A stretch of DNA of 64,000 bases, from positions 1 to 64,000 of the forward strand of contig NZ_JAGIBH010000010.1 of the NCBI RefSeq assembly GCF_017744445.1, in the 5' to 3' direction. The stretch comes from Caulobacter sp. Its GTDB lineage: Bacteria; Pseudomonadota; Alphaproteobacteria; Caulobacterales; Caulobacteraceae. Below are positions 16,035-22,781 of the stretch, piece after piece. A program made the translations under genes and the position numbers. The notes below the pieces were generated by a model. The model had not been told where the DNA came from. It saw only the letters and a program-made list of their open reading frames with translations, and searched no databases. Numbering within the stretch: the first letter of the stretch is position 1; each line of letters starts with the position of its first letter.

Positions 16035-16050
16035 CCTCTTTCGAAAGAGG
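16035..16050 (+). promoter_or_regulatory. Palindrome overlapping the pectinesterase ribosome-binding site
   Basis: CCTCTTTCGAAAGAGG is a perfect 16-bp palindrome ending 4 bp before ATG 16055 and containing the AGAGG ribosome-binding sequence. As RNA it can fold into a hairpin hiding that sequence; as DNA it could be a protein site. Confidence 0.6.
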
Positions 16051-16054
16051 CCTC

Positions 16055-17167
16055 ATGTCGCAGATTTCTCCCTCACGCCGGGGCGTCGTCGCCGGGGCGG
16101 CGCTCATCGTCCCGGGCGTGGCGCTGGCCGCGCCCGGCTTTGACGCGGTGCTCTGGCGCGGCGCGGGGCGGCCTCCAGTCGCCGCGCCCGCCTATGTCAG
16201 CCTGTCGGCGGCCGTCGCGGCCGCGCCGGCGAGCGGAACCAAGCCGTTTCGTATCCTGGTGACGCGCGGCGTCTGGGACGAGCAGGTCGTCATCGACAAG
16301 CCGTTCGTCCATCTGGTCGGTGAAAGCCGCACGGCCTCGGTGATCAGCCACCTGGCCGCTTCGGGCCTGACCGCGCCGGACGGCAAGCGCTGGGGCACGT
16401 TCCGCACGCCAACCCTGTTCGTCCGCGCGCCCGACTTTGCGGCCCACAACCTGACCATCCAGAACGCCTTTGACGGCTTGGCCGAGATGACCAAACCTGG
16501 CGGCCTGCACTCGCATGACGGCGGCGGGCCCCAGGCGGTGGCCTTGATGCTGGACAAGGGCTCGGACCGCGCCAGGTTCACCGAGGTGGATATCCTGGGC
16601 TACCAGGACACGCTGTTTCCCGATGCCGGCCGCGCCCTGTTTCAGCGCTGCCTAATCACGGGCAGCTACGACTTCATCTTCGGGGCCGGCCGCGCCTATT
16701 TCGAGGGCTGCGAAATTCGATCCCGACCGCGGCCCGTCGATCCGGTCGATGGCTACATCGTTGCGCCCAGCACGCCGATCGACCAGCCCTTTGGCTTTGT
16801 GTTTCAGAGCTGCCGCCTGACCAAGGAGGCCGGAACCCGAAAGGCGTCGGTCTATTTGGGGCGGCCCTGGCGGCCGTCCAGCCCGTTCCCCGACGGTCGC
16901 TATGGCGATCCCAGATATGTGGGCATGAGCGCCTTCCTCGATTGCTGGATGGACGACCACATCGCGCCCGCCGGTTGGACGGAGATGTGGTACACCGGCA
17001 AAGACGGCAATCCGCGCACCATGCTGCAGCCCGAGGACGCTCGCTTCTGGCAGTACCGCCCCGCGGGGCCCGGAGCTGGCGCGTTGTCCCGTGGGCGATG
17101 GCTTTCGCGCAGTCAGGCTAAGGCCATGACAAAGGCCAAGGTGCTTGCGGCCGTGACGACGCCTTAG
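16055..17167 (+). CDS. Pectinesterase
   Basis: A 370-residue carbohydrate esterase family 8 pectin methylesterase, which removes methyl groups from homogalacturonan outside the cytoplasm. Family motifs are intact: YVSLSAAVAAAPASG at the start of the beta-helix, the catalytic GYQDTLF motif, GSYDFIFGAGRAYFEGC with the catalytic Asp, and VYLGRPWRPSSPF with the substrate Arg/Trp. The N-terminus has twin Arg followed by a hydrophobic stretch (SPSRRGVVAGAALIVPG), suggesting export by the Tat route. It follows the TonB-dependent receptor after 84 bp, pointing to a pectin-utilisation locus. The ribosome-binding site is inside a palindrome, so translation may be regulated. Confidence 0.93.
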   Translation: MSQISPSRRGVVAGAALIVPGVALAAPGFDAVLWRGAGRPPVAAPAYVSLSAAVAAAPASGTKPFRILVTRGVWDEQVVIDKPFVHLVGESRTASVISHLAASGLTAPDGKRWGTFRTPTLFVRAPDFAAHNLTIQNAFDGLAEMTKPGGLHSHDGGGPQAVALMLDKGSDRARFTEVDILGYQDTLFPDAGRALFQRCLITGSYDFIFGAGRAYFEGCEIRSRPRPVDPVDGYIVAPSTPIDQPFGFVFQSCRLTKEAGTRKASVYLGRPWRPSSPFPDGRYGDPRYVGMSAFLDCWMDDHIAPAGWTEMWYTGKDGNPRTMLQPEDARFWQYRPAGPGAGALSRGRWLSRSQAKAMTKAKVLAAVTTP

Positions 17168-17284
17168 CGTCCGCCGGGCGGTTGGCCCAGGCGCCCTATG
17201 CCGCAAGGGTGCGCCGGCCCCAGTCTTCCGCTTGGGCTGAGCCCTAGGGCGTATCGGAGGACGCGCATTTTTGTGTGCGGGCGT

Positions 17285-17312
17285 CTTGACGCCTCTTGGC
17301 GGCGCCCTAATT
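17285..17312 (+). promoter_or_regulatory. Candidate sigma-32 (heat-shock) promoter of the Hsp20 gene
   Basis: CTTGACG (17285-17291) and CCCTAATT (17305-17312) are separated by 13 bp, resembling the heat-shock consensus CTTGAAA / CCCCATNT. Transcription would begin near 17320, leaving a leader of about 90 nt before ATG 17412. Confidence 0.5.
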
Positions 17313-17351
17313 CATCGCGTGCTTGCCGGGCGTCGACAGGGCCTGGCCTCT

Positions 17352-17411
17352 GGGGCGCACGGCGTTTGGCTCAGCGCCCCTCATGTCCAACTTGCTTTCG
17401 AGGAGATGGAA
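17352..17411 (+). promoter_or_regulatory. ROSE-like RNA thermometer in the Hsp20 leader
   Basis: The leader can form a 7-bp GC hairpin (GGGGCGC at 17352-17358 with GCGCCCC at 17374-17380) and then a 3' hairpin in which CTTGCT (17391-17396) pairs with AGGAG (17401-17405) across a TTCG loop, leaving one G bulged. The bulged-G TTGCT opposite the ribosome-binding site is the hallmark of ROSE elements, which melt at high temperature to allow translation of small heat-shock proteins. Confidence 0.65.
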
Positions 17412-17894
17412 ATGAGCACCGCGTTTGATTTCGCCCCCCTCTACAGCTCGATGATTGGTGTCGATCGCATGGTCGATCTCGTCGAGACAGCGCTGCGCAC
17501 TGAAGCGAGCGCCAGCTATCCGCCGTACGACATCGAAAAGACTGGTGAGGCCGCCTACCGCATTTCGCTCGCGGTCGCGGGCTTTGCGCCGAAGGATCTC
17601 GAGGTCGTGGCCGAGCCGAACCTCTTGGTGATCAAGGGCCGAAGGGCGGCGAACGAAGGCCAGGGCGCGCGAACCTTCCTGCACCAGGGCCTGGCCCAGC
17701 GCGCTTTCGAGCGCCGGTTCGAGCTGGCCGACTATGTCGTCGTTAAGGACGCCGTCCATGCGCACGGCGTCTTGTCGATCGATCTGGCCCGTGAAGTGCC
17801 AGAGGCCTTGAAGCCAAAGCAAATCCCGATCGGCGTCGGCGCGCGCCAGCAGGTGCTGGCGCTCAAGCCCGCCAAGACGCGCAAGGCGGCCTAA
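17412..17894 (+). CDS. Small heat-shock protein, Hsp20/IbpA family
   Basis: A 160-residue alpha-crystallin-type chaperone that holds unfolding proteins in the cytoplasm. The alpha-crystallin domain runs from about residue 35 to 125: YPPYDIEKTGEAAYRISLAV, AGFAPKDLEVVAEPNLLVIK, FERRFELADYVVVKDAVHAH and GVLSIDLAREVPEALKP, the last carrying the closing beta-strand. ATG 17412 is chosen over ATG 17406 because AGGAG at 17401-17405 is then 6 bp away. It is preceded by a candidate heat-shock promoter and a ROSE-like leader, both matching its role. It resembles IbpA of enterics and HspA of rhizobia. Confidence 0.93.
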   Translation: MSTAFDFAPLYSSMIGVDRMVDLVETALRTEASASYPPYDIEKTGEAAYRISLAVAGFAPKDLEVVAEPNLLVIKGRRAANEGQGARTFLHQGLAQRAFERRFELADYVVVKDAVHAHGVLSIDLAREVPEALKPKQIPIGVGARQQVLALKPAKTRKAA

Positions 17895-17905
17895 GGGAGG
17901 GCGCC

Positions 17906-18169
17906 GTGCGCACGGACACCCATGCGACCGACCGGGCGCGTCGATGGCTCGTTCGACCGGCGGTCGGCTTTCTGCATCCGTTGGAGGTGGTCAAGGACAG
18001 GGAACTCGATCTGGCCGAAAAGCGCGAAATCCTGGCGGCCTGGGCTTCCGATGCGAGCGCGGTCGAGCATCGACCCAGTCAGAGATGGCTCTTGGGAACG
18101 CCCGCGCCGGTGCCGCTCAGCGAGGTCCTTTCCGCGCTGCGCCGCCTGGATCGCGACCTGTTCTCTTGA
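17906..18169 (+). CDS. Conserved hypothetical protein (87 aa)
   Basis: An 87-residue soluble protein starting at GTG 17906 with GGGAGGG just ahead. It contains FLHPLEVVKDRELDLAEKRE followed by ILAAWASDASAVEHRP and ends VLSALRRLDRDL. The pattern HP-x-E-V-V-x-D-x-L-x3-EKR-x-IL-x-W-x-SDA-x-AV recurs in short alphaproteobacterial proteins of unknown function near stress genes. It lies 11 bp after the Hsp20 gene and is probably cotranscribed with it. A strong terminator-like hairpin follows its stop. Confidence 0.8.
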   Translation: MRTDTHATDRARRWLVRPAVGFLHPLEVVKDRELDLAEKREILAAWASDASAVEHRPSQRWLLGTPAPVPLSEVLSALRRLDRDLFS

Positions 18170-18178
18170 GTTGGGGCG

Positions 18179-18207
18179 GGCGGCCGGTCTGCGCAGGACC
18201 GGCCGCC
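18179..18207 (+). terminator. Strong hairpin after the Hsp20 operon
   Basis: GGCGGCCGGTC (18179-18189) and GACCGGCCGCC (18197-18207) form an 11-bp perfect stem with a 7-base loop, 10 bp after the preceding stop. The trailing T-run is weak (ATT). Confidence 0.65.
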
Positions 18208-18240
18208 ATTCGGCCCTGTTTGCTAATTTACGTTCTGACC

Positions 18241-18489
18241 ATGCCCTGTTTGATTTTTGTCGAGCCGTCGGGTGACGGCTGGATCGTTCGCGGCGACTTC
18301 CATGACAGTCCCCTGACGTACCCCACCGGCGCCCGGGCCGAGCAGGCCGCGCGGAACTTGGCCCATCGCCTGGCGGACGCCGGCGATCCTGTGGTCTTGG
18401 AGATTCGCCTGCGCAATGGCGCGCGCGCCGGCCGGTTCCTGTTTCCACCTCATGCGGTGGAGGCAGCGGCCTTAGCGCTACGCGCCTAG
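18241..18489 (+). CDS. Small hypothetical protein
   Basis: An 82-residue protein beginning MPCLIFVEPSGDGWIVRGDF at ATG 18241, with a C-terminal RFLFPPHAVEAAALALRA. The first half looks like a short beta-sheet (WIVRGDFHDSPLTYPTGARA) and the second like a helix pair (EQAARNLAHRLADAGDPVVL); this is similar in layout to small DUF2188-type proteins, but I cannot confirm the family. It lies between the Hsp20 operon terminator and a convergent CZB-domain gene whose stop abuts its own, so it appears to be its own transcription unit. Confidence 0.6.
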   Translation: MPCLIFVEPSGDGWIVRGDFHDSPLTYPTGARAEQAARNLAHRLADAGDPVVLEIRLRNGARAGRFLFPPHAVEAAALALRA

Positions 18490-18852
18490 CTAGGCCGCGA
18501 GCGTTTCGGCTGTCGCCCGCATCCGCCTTAGGGCGGCGCTCAAGTCTGAAAACGCCATGGCGAAAGGCGAGCCCTGGCGGAGCGATCTCTGAGCTTCGGC
18601 CCATTGCCCGCGATGGATTTGGTCGGCGATCAGCCCGGCTTGCTGGTGGAAGGCGCGATGGGCCTCAAGCAGGCCTAGGAAGGCATGGTTGCCGGCCCAG
18701 CGCCTTGCGCCTTCGCCGTGGATCCAGCAGCCGGTCGGGCAAGAGCGATCCGATCGCATGGCGGCGGGATCGACGGGGCGGCGCTCGTGGAGGGCCGCGA
18801 CGAGCGCTTCGCGGATGTGATGATGTTGGTTTGCGTGTTCCTGAAAATCCAT
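18490..18852 (-). CDS. Stand-alone CZB (chemoreceptor zinc-binding) domain protein
   Basis: A 120-residue protein that is essentially one CZB domain. The zinc ligands are visible: an N-terminal His cluster (EHANQHHHIREAL), the C-x-x-G-x-W motif in SCPTGCWIHG, and the H-x3-H pair in LLEAHRAFHQQAG. In known proteins this domain senses zinc, and sometimes oxidants such as hypochlorous acid, and controls an attached chemoreceptor or diguanylate cyclase; here no effector domain is attached. ATG 18852 is chosen because AGAGG lies 7 bp upstream; a TTG at 18858 is possible. It may act in trans on another signalling protein. Confidence 0.8.
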   Translation of the reverse strand: MDFQEHANQHHHIREALVAALHERRPVDPAAMRSDRSCPTGCWIHGEGARRWAGNHAFLGLLEAHRAFHQQAGLIADQIHRGQWAEAQRSLRQGSPFAMAFSDLSAALRRMRATAETLAA

Positions 18853-19072
18853 GGCCAAACCTCTCGGCTTAATCCCATGGCCGCGTTTTCGCGCAGGATG
18901 GTTTCGGGTTGGTTTTCCTCTGGAGCCCTATCCACAGTTTTGGAGATCCGGCGTTGATAGCTCTGTCATCGAGCCTGCTCCGGTGTCGGTTGGGCTGCTC
19001 CTTTCGCGCGGAACGTCCCGTTCCTGGAGGTGCGCCAACGGCGACTTGTGGCGTTTCGATCCGGCGGGCGAT
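18853..19072. other. Intergenic region, nothing recognised
   Basis: 220 bp upstream of the CZB gene and downstream of the convergently oriented LysR stop. No gene, hairpin or known promoter motif stands out. Confidence 0.5.
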
Positions 19073-19984
19073 CTACAGGGGCAAGCTTGGCGCGGCTTGC
19101 GCCACCAAACGCTGAATGAACCAAGCGCCCGCGGGGCCAGGTGGCGCGTCGGTTCGGTACATGGCCTGCAGCGGATAGGCGCCGCTGGGCATCTCCGGCA
19201 GGTCCAGATGGATGAGACGGCCGGCGGCGATGTCGTCGCGCACGACCGGCTGGGGCATGTAGCCCCAGCCCATGCCGGCCAGCAGCAGGGTGTGCTTGGC
19301 GCCCAGGTCGGCCAAGGGCCAGGTCTGCGGCGCGAAGACGTTGACGTCGCCGCCCTGCTGAAAAGCGGTGCGCACGGTCAGGATCAATTGGCGGTGACGG
19401 CGCGCGGCCCCGACGACGCCAGCCTCGGAGCCGGCGAGCGGGTGGTCGGGTCTCGCCACCGGGATCATCAGCACGTCGCCGACGGCCACGGTCTCCAGCC
19501 CGACCTCGGCGGTGTGCAACGCGCCGCCGATCCCCAGGGTGGCCATGCCGCGCTGGACCAGTTGCGAGACGGCGCTCAAGGCCTCCATGTTCAGCCGCAG
19601 GGTCACGGTGGGAAACTGCGCCTCGAAGGCTTGCACCGCATCGACCAGCCGCTGGGACGGCAGCATGACGTCGACCACCAGGGTCAGCTCGGCCTCCAGG
19701 CCCGCGCGCATGCCCGCGACGCGCGCCTTCAGGTCGTCGATGTCGCTGGTCACGCCGCGCGCCTTGGCCAGCACGGTCTGGCCAGCTTGGGTCAGGCTGG
19801 GCCGGCGGGGATTGCCGCGGTCGAACAGCGCCAGCCCCAGCTGCGCCTCCAACGCCGAGATCGTGTAGCTGATCGCCGAGGTCGCCCGGTTCAACCGCCG
19901 CCCCGCCGCCGCGAAACTGCCCTCGTCGACGACGGCGATCAGCACCTGCAGCTGGTCCAGCGAGGGGGTCCCGACCGTCGCCAT
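19073..19984 (-). CDS. LysR-family transcriptional regulator
   Basis: A 303-residue LysR regulator with the HTH at LIAVVDEGSFAAAGRRLNRA and TSAISYTISALEAQLGLALF, followed by the effector-binding domain (AELTLVVDVMLPSQRLVDAV; GVVGAARRHRQLILTVR). ATG 19984 (MATVGTPSLDQLQVL) is preferred over a start at 20005. It is divergent from an isochorismatase-like hydrolase, 139 bp away, and probably controls it. A TTC-N9-GAA dyad with LysR-box spacing lies 4 bp upstream of the start. Confidence 0.92.
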   Translation of the reverse strand: MATVGTPSLDQLQVLIAVVDEGSFAAAGRRLNRATSAISYTISALEAQLGLALFDRGNPRRPSLTQAGQTVLAKARGVTSDIDDLKARVAGMRAGLEAELTLVVDVMLPSQRLVDAVQAFEAQFPTVTLRLNMEALSAVSQLVQRGMATLGIGGALHTAEVGLETVAVGDVLMIPVARPDHPLAGSEAGVVGAARRHRQLILTVRTAFQQGGDVNVFAPQTWPLADLGAKHTLLLAGMGWGYMPQPVVRDDIAAGRLIHLDLPEMPSGAYPLQAMYRTDAPPGPAGAWFIQRLVAQAAPSLPL

Positions 19985-19987
19985 GCG

Positions 19988-20002
19988 TTCAATCCATTCG
20001 AA
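19988..20002. promoter_or_regulatory. LysR-type dyad upstream of the isochorismatase regulator
   Basis: TTC-N9-GAA gives a T-N11-A motif in the divergent intergenic region. It probably serves autoregulation and control of the hydrolase at 20124. Confidence 0.4.
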
Positions 20003-20123
20003 CAATTTGACCGGTAGTTTACGGCTATTGCGAACGACGTCACGGGCGGAAATTCAATCCGTCGAGCAAATGGTGCTCGCGCCCTTCGGCGGGTCCCCGC
20101 CGGTCCTCGAAAGGACCTTCGTC

Positions 20124-20699
20124 ATGCACAAGAAAGCCTTCACCCCCGACAACGCGGCCATGCTGCTGATCGACCACCAAATCGGCACCATGTCCTGGAC
20201 CCACTCGCACGACATCAACCTGGTCAAGGCCAACGCCGTGAAGCTGGCCAAGATCGCCGCCGGCTCCCAGATCCCGGTGCTCCTGACCACCAGCATGGAA
20301 GACCACGTCCAGGGCCCGCTGATCCCGGAACTGGCCGAGATCCTCCCCGAGGCCTACGAAAAGCGCATCCAGCGCCCGGGCATCGTCAACGCCATGCACC
20401 ACGACGCGTTCAACGCCGCCGTGAAGGCGCTGGGCCGCAAGAAGCTGATCGTCGCCGGCATCACCACCGAGATCTGCGTGCTGTTCCCCGTCCTACAGAT
20501 GCTCGACGAGGGCTATGAGGTGCAGGTCGCCGCGGACGCCTCGGCCTCCTACACCAAGTATGGTGACGAGATCGCCCTGCGCCGCATGCAGCAGGCCGGC
20601 GCCACGATCATCACCCACGACCAGCTGATCTCCGAGCTCGCCGTCGATTGGCGCACCCCGCTCGGCCAGAAGCTGTCGGGCATCCTGAACTACCACTGA
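20124..20699 (+). CDS. Isochorismatase-family cysteine hydrolase (YcaC-like)
   Basis: A 191-residue cysteine hydrolase. The catalytic triad positions of the family are visible: Asp in AAMLLIDHQIGTMSW, a central Lys region, and the nucleophilic Cys in IVAGITTEICVLFPV. The SMEDHVQGPLIPEL stretch and length resemble YcaC and related enzymes of unknown substrate rather than true isochorismatases. ATG 20124 is preceded by AAAGGACC. It is divergent from a LysR gene with a LysR-type dyad between them, so it is probably induced by a small molecule that it or its pathway processes. Confidence 0.9.
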   Translation: MHKKAFTPDNAAMLLIDHQIGTMSWTHSHDINLVKANAVKLAKIAAGSQIPVLLTTSMEDHVQGPLIPELAEILPEAYEKRIQRPGIVNAMHHDAFNAAVKALGRKKLIVAGITTEICVLFPVLQMLDEGYEVQVAADASASYTKYGDEIALRRMQQAGATIITHDQLISELAVDWRTPLGQKLSGILNYH

Positions 20700-21286
20700 T
20701 CCATCTCGTGGACGGGCGCGCCCAGCGCGCCCGCCCCGCAATCTTGAAATTCGCCATGACTGTCCAGAGCCCCGCGCCGGCGCGCACCCTCGCCGTGCGC
20801 CGGCGGCGTCGAGTGGATCCAGGCCGGCCCGGGCTTGGCGCGGCGGCGGCCCCCATGTGGTCGCCCGAACGCGCGGCTTTGGCTGAAATCCTGCCGCGCA
20901 TCGGCCCCGCGGCCTTGGTGCTTGGGCCCTATGGCGGCCAAGCCAACCCGACCCCATCGCCGGTGGCGGCCATCTGTTCGTGCGTGAAGGCCGGCGCGCG
21001 TTGGACCTATGCGCCGCCAAGAGGTTATCGCGCGCCATGGACCAGCCAGGCCTGCGGCATGGGCGGCCGAAGAGGGCAGCCGCGATCGGGCCTGTGGGAA
21101 AGCGTTGCTGACGACGCGCTTGGTCTCTGCGCCGCGCGCCGCGGCGTGCCATCGGTTTTGCCGCGAGGCCCTAGATGCGGTCCACGCCCACCGATGTCGC
21201 GCCAGACGGTAAAGGCCCCCGCGCCCGCCCACCGCGTGATCCTGCCGCTGGCGACGCCGTGGCCTGCTTGACGCGCGTGTGCGCCG
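20700..21286. other. 587 bp without a supported gene
   Basis: Open frames on both strands have proline/arginine-rich translations typical of non-coding high-GC DNA. A short minus-strand patch near 21065 reads AAALFGRP, also present in the fragment at 22569-22775, hinting at a decayed repeat. No terminator or RNA gene was recognised. Confidence 0.45.
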
Positions 21287-21496
21287 TTAGGCCTTTTCCT
21301 TCCCGCGGCCCTTGGTCGGGGCGGATCCGCCCGCGCGCCCCGCCTGGGCGGCGAGATCGCGGCTTCTGGAAAAGCTGCGTTTTTCGGCGGGGACCGCCGC
21401 CCCGCCCTTGGCGGCGATTTCCCGCCGCCGTTCCGGGGACATCGCGGCAAAGCCGCGCTTTGGCTTGTTACTGGTGGTGTCGCCTTGCCGAGCCAT
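21287..21496 (-). CDS. KGG-motif general stress protein
   Basis: A 69-residue basic, hydrophilic protein with the stress-induced KGG motif: RGFAAMSPERRREIAAKGG followed by a second imperfect unit ending AAQAGRAGG. This matches the YciG/general-stress family, whose members accumulate in stationary phase and under acid or desiccation stress; the molecular function is unknown. It is flanked by non-coding DNA upstream of the coding cluster and is monocistronic. No perfect EcfG promoter was found upstream, though GGAAC occurs about 35 bp before the start on the minus strand. Confidence 0.85.
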   Translation of the reverse strand: MARQGDTTSNKPKRGFAAMSPERRREIAAKGGAAVPAEKRSFSRSRDLAAQAGRAGGSAPTKGRGKEKA

Positions 21497-21597
21497 CGTG
21501 ACCTCCGAGTCTCTTTAACAAGGATCCAGGTCCGGCATGGTTCCGGCGCCTGGAATGGCCAGCCGCGGCTTGAGAAGCTGGGACCCGGCGCACTAGA

Positions 21598-21653
21598 AAG
21601 TGAAGTCTGCACTTGACTATCATCGAGACGCCTTGTTAGTGAAGTCCACACTT
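21598..21653 (+). promoter_or_regulatory. Paired operator sites of the SRPBCC-ArsR operon
   Basis: Two near-identical sites: AAGTG-AAGTCTG-CACTT (21598-21614) and TAGTG-AAGTCCA-CACTT (21637-21653). Each is an inverted repeat with a 7-bp spacer and their starts are 39 bp apart. They flank and overlap a possible TTGACT -35 element (21613-21618), so binding would block transcription. Confidence 0.65.
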
Positions 21654-21672
21654 CATCTTTCGGGGGCCGGCT

Positions 21673-22146
21673 ATGTCCGTCAAGTTCGACAGCTTCGCGA
21701 TGGAGGAGGCGTTTGCCTGCTCGGTGCACAAGCTCTTCTCCGCCTTCACCGACCCCATGACAAAGCGCGCCTGGTATGTCGACGGCGCCCATGCCGACAC
21801 GCACGAGACGCTGGCGTACACGCTCGATCCGACGGTCGGCGGCAAGGAGGTCTTCCGGCTTGTCCTGAACAGCAAGACCCCGGCTGCGGGCCTGGAGATC
21901 CAAATGGTGGGCGAGTGCGTGGCGCGCGTCGACGAGGCGCTGCTCGTCTATGCCTCGCGGATGATCGCGCGCGGCGCTATCGTCTCGATCACCAACGAGA
22001 CCTTCGAGTTCTCCGCCCGCGGCGAGGGCTCGCGGCTACGCTTGACCCAGCAGGGCGTCTACCTGGACGGCTCGGATGGGCCGGAGCTGCGCCGACGGGG
22101 ACACGAGCAGTTGCTCGCGGGTCTTCGGCAGTACCTGGGCGGCTGA
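21673..22146 (+). CDS. SRPBCC/AHSA1-domain protein
   Basis: A 157-residue START-like fold protein of the AHSA1 type: FACSVHKLFSAFTDPMTKRA with the conserved Trp-Tyr after it, HETLAYTLDPTVGGKEVFRL, and a C-terminal RRRGHEQLLAGLRQYLG helix. Such small proteins bind hydrophobic ligands and are often encoded with an ArsR-like regulator that represses the pair. The next gene, 2 bp after its stop, is exactly such a regulator. Paired operators lie directly upstream. The ligand is unknown. Confidence 0.88.
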   Translation: MSVKFDSFAMEEAFACSVHKLFSAFTDPMTKRAWYVDGAHADTHETLAYTLDPTVGGKEVFRLVLNSKTPAAGLEIQMVGECVARVDEALLVYASRMIARGAIVSITNETFEFSARGEGSRLRLTQQGVYLDGSDGPELRRRGHEQLLAGLRQYLGG

Positions 22147-22148
22147 GC

Positions 22149-22487
22149 ATGTCGCCCGCAATCGAAGGCCTGGCGCCGAGCGCCGTCGAGCCCCTCTTCG
22201 TCGCGCTCGGCGACAGCACCCGGAGAAGCATCTTCTTCTCGTTGATGGAGCGCGAGCAGTCGATCAAGGAACTGGCTTCGCCCCTGGGGATCACCCTGAC
22301 GGGTCTGGGCCAGCACATCCGAGTGCTCGAGGCCGCGCAGCTTGTCAGCAGCCGCAAGGTCGGGCGCGAGCGGCGATGCGCGGTCGATCCGGCGGGACTG
22401 GAACGCCTTGAGGCCTTCGCGCGGCTCCAGCGGTCGCTTTGGCGTTCGCGCTTTGACGCGCTGCGCCACATCGTCGAGGGGCCGTAA
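22149..22487 (+). CDS. ArsR-family winged-helix repressor
   Basis: A 112-residue ArsR/SmtB-type regulator: PLFVALGDSTRRSIFFSLME is the usual N-terminal helix pair, followed by SIKELASPLGITLTGLGQHI and RVLEAAQLVSSRKVGRERRC, the recognition helix and wing. No metal-binding Cys pair of ArsR/SmtB type is present, so it belongs to the subgroup paired with SRPBCC proteins. It probably autoregulates the operon through the two AGTG-N7-CACT sites at 21598-21653. A hairpin terminator follows its stop. Confidence 0.9.
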   Translation: MSPAIEGLAPSAVEPLFVALGDSTRRSIFFSLMEREQSIKELASPLGITLTGLGQHIRVLEAAQLVSSRKVGRERRCAVDPAGLERLEAFARLQRSLWRSRFDALRHIVEGP

Positions 22488-22519
22488 GAGAACCTCTTTA
22501 CGTTAGTGGGCTGTAGCGC

Positions 22520-22535
22520 GCGGGCGTTTGCCCGC
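22520..22535 (+). terminator. Hairpin after the ArsR gene
   Basis: GCGGGC-GTTT-GCCCGC, 32 bp beyond the ArsR stop. The stem is GC-rich but no T-run follows. Confidence 0.45.
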
Positions 22536-22568
22536 CCCTAAGATCGGCGACAGCCCCAAGAGGCGTCG

Positions 22569-22775
22569 CTAAGCGCTGCCGCTCTCGGGCGAATTGGCGC
22601 TGATGACGTCCAGTCTCTCCCCCGGCAGCCTGATGAAGGTGTCGAAGGGCGCGCGCATGGCCATGCCGCATGAGGGCAGGGCGCTGCTCAGCGCCGGCTT
22701 GCTCTCGATGGCGTCGCGCACGGGGCGGCCGAAGAGAGCAGCCGCAAGCGCGGGGATGTCGTCGCCGCCACAGCG
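22569..22775 (-). pseudogene. Coding-like remnant, unidentified
   Basis: A minus-strand stretch bounded by stops reads like protein: DDIPALAAALFGRPVRDAIE, then KPALSSALPSCGMAMRAPFD and TFIRLPGERLDVISAN. No start codon with a ribosome-binding site is available, because the frame opens only just beyond the stop of the neighbouring surface-protein gene. It looks like the 3' part of a lost gene. The AAALFGRP motif also appears in non-coding DNA near 21065. Confidence 0.35.
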
Positions 22776-22781
22776 CTAAGC

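Noticed and set aside
20493..21286. Overlapping open frames on both strands after the isochorismatase-like gene
   Set aside because: Proline/arginine-rich translations, no ribosome-binding sites and no conserved motifs; typical of non-coding GC-rich DNA.
21497..21540. GGAAC upstream of the KGG gene as an EcfG promoter
   Set aside because: The nearest GTT-like element is at about 20 bp, outside the accepted spacing.
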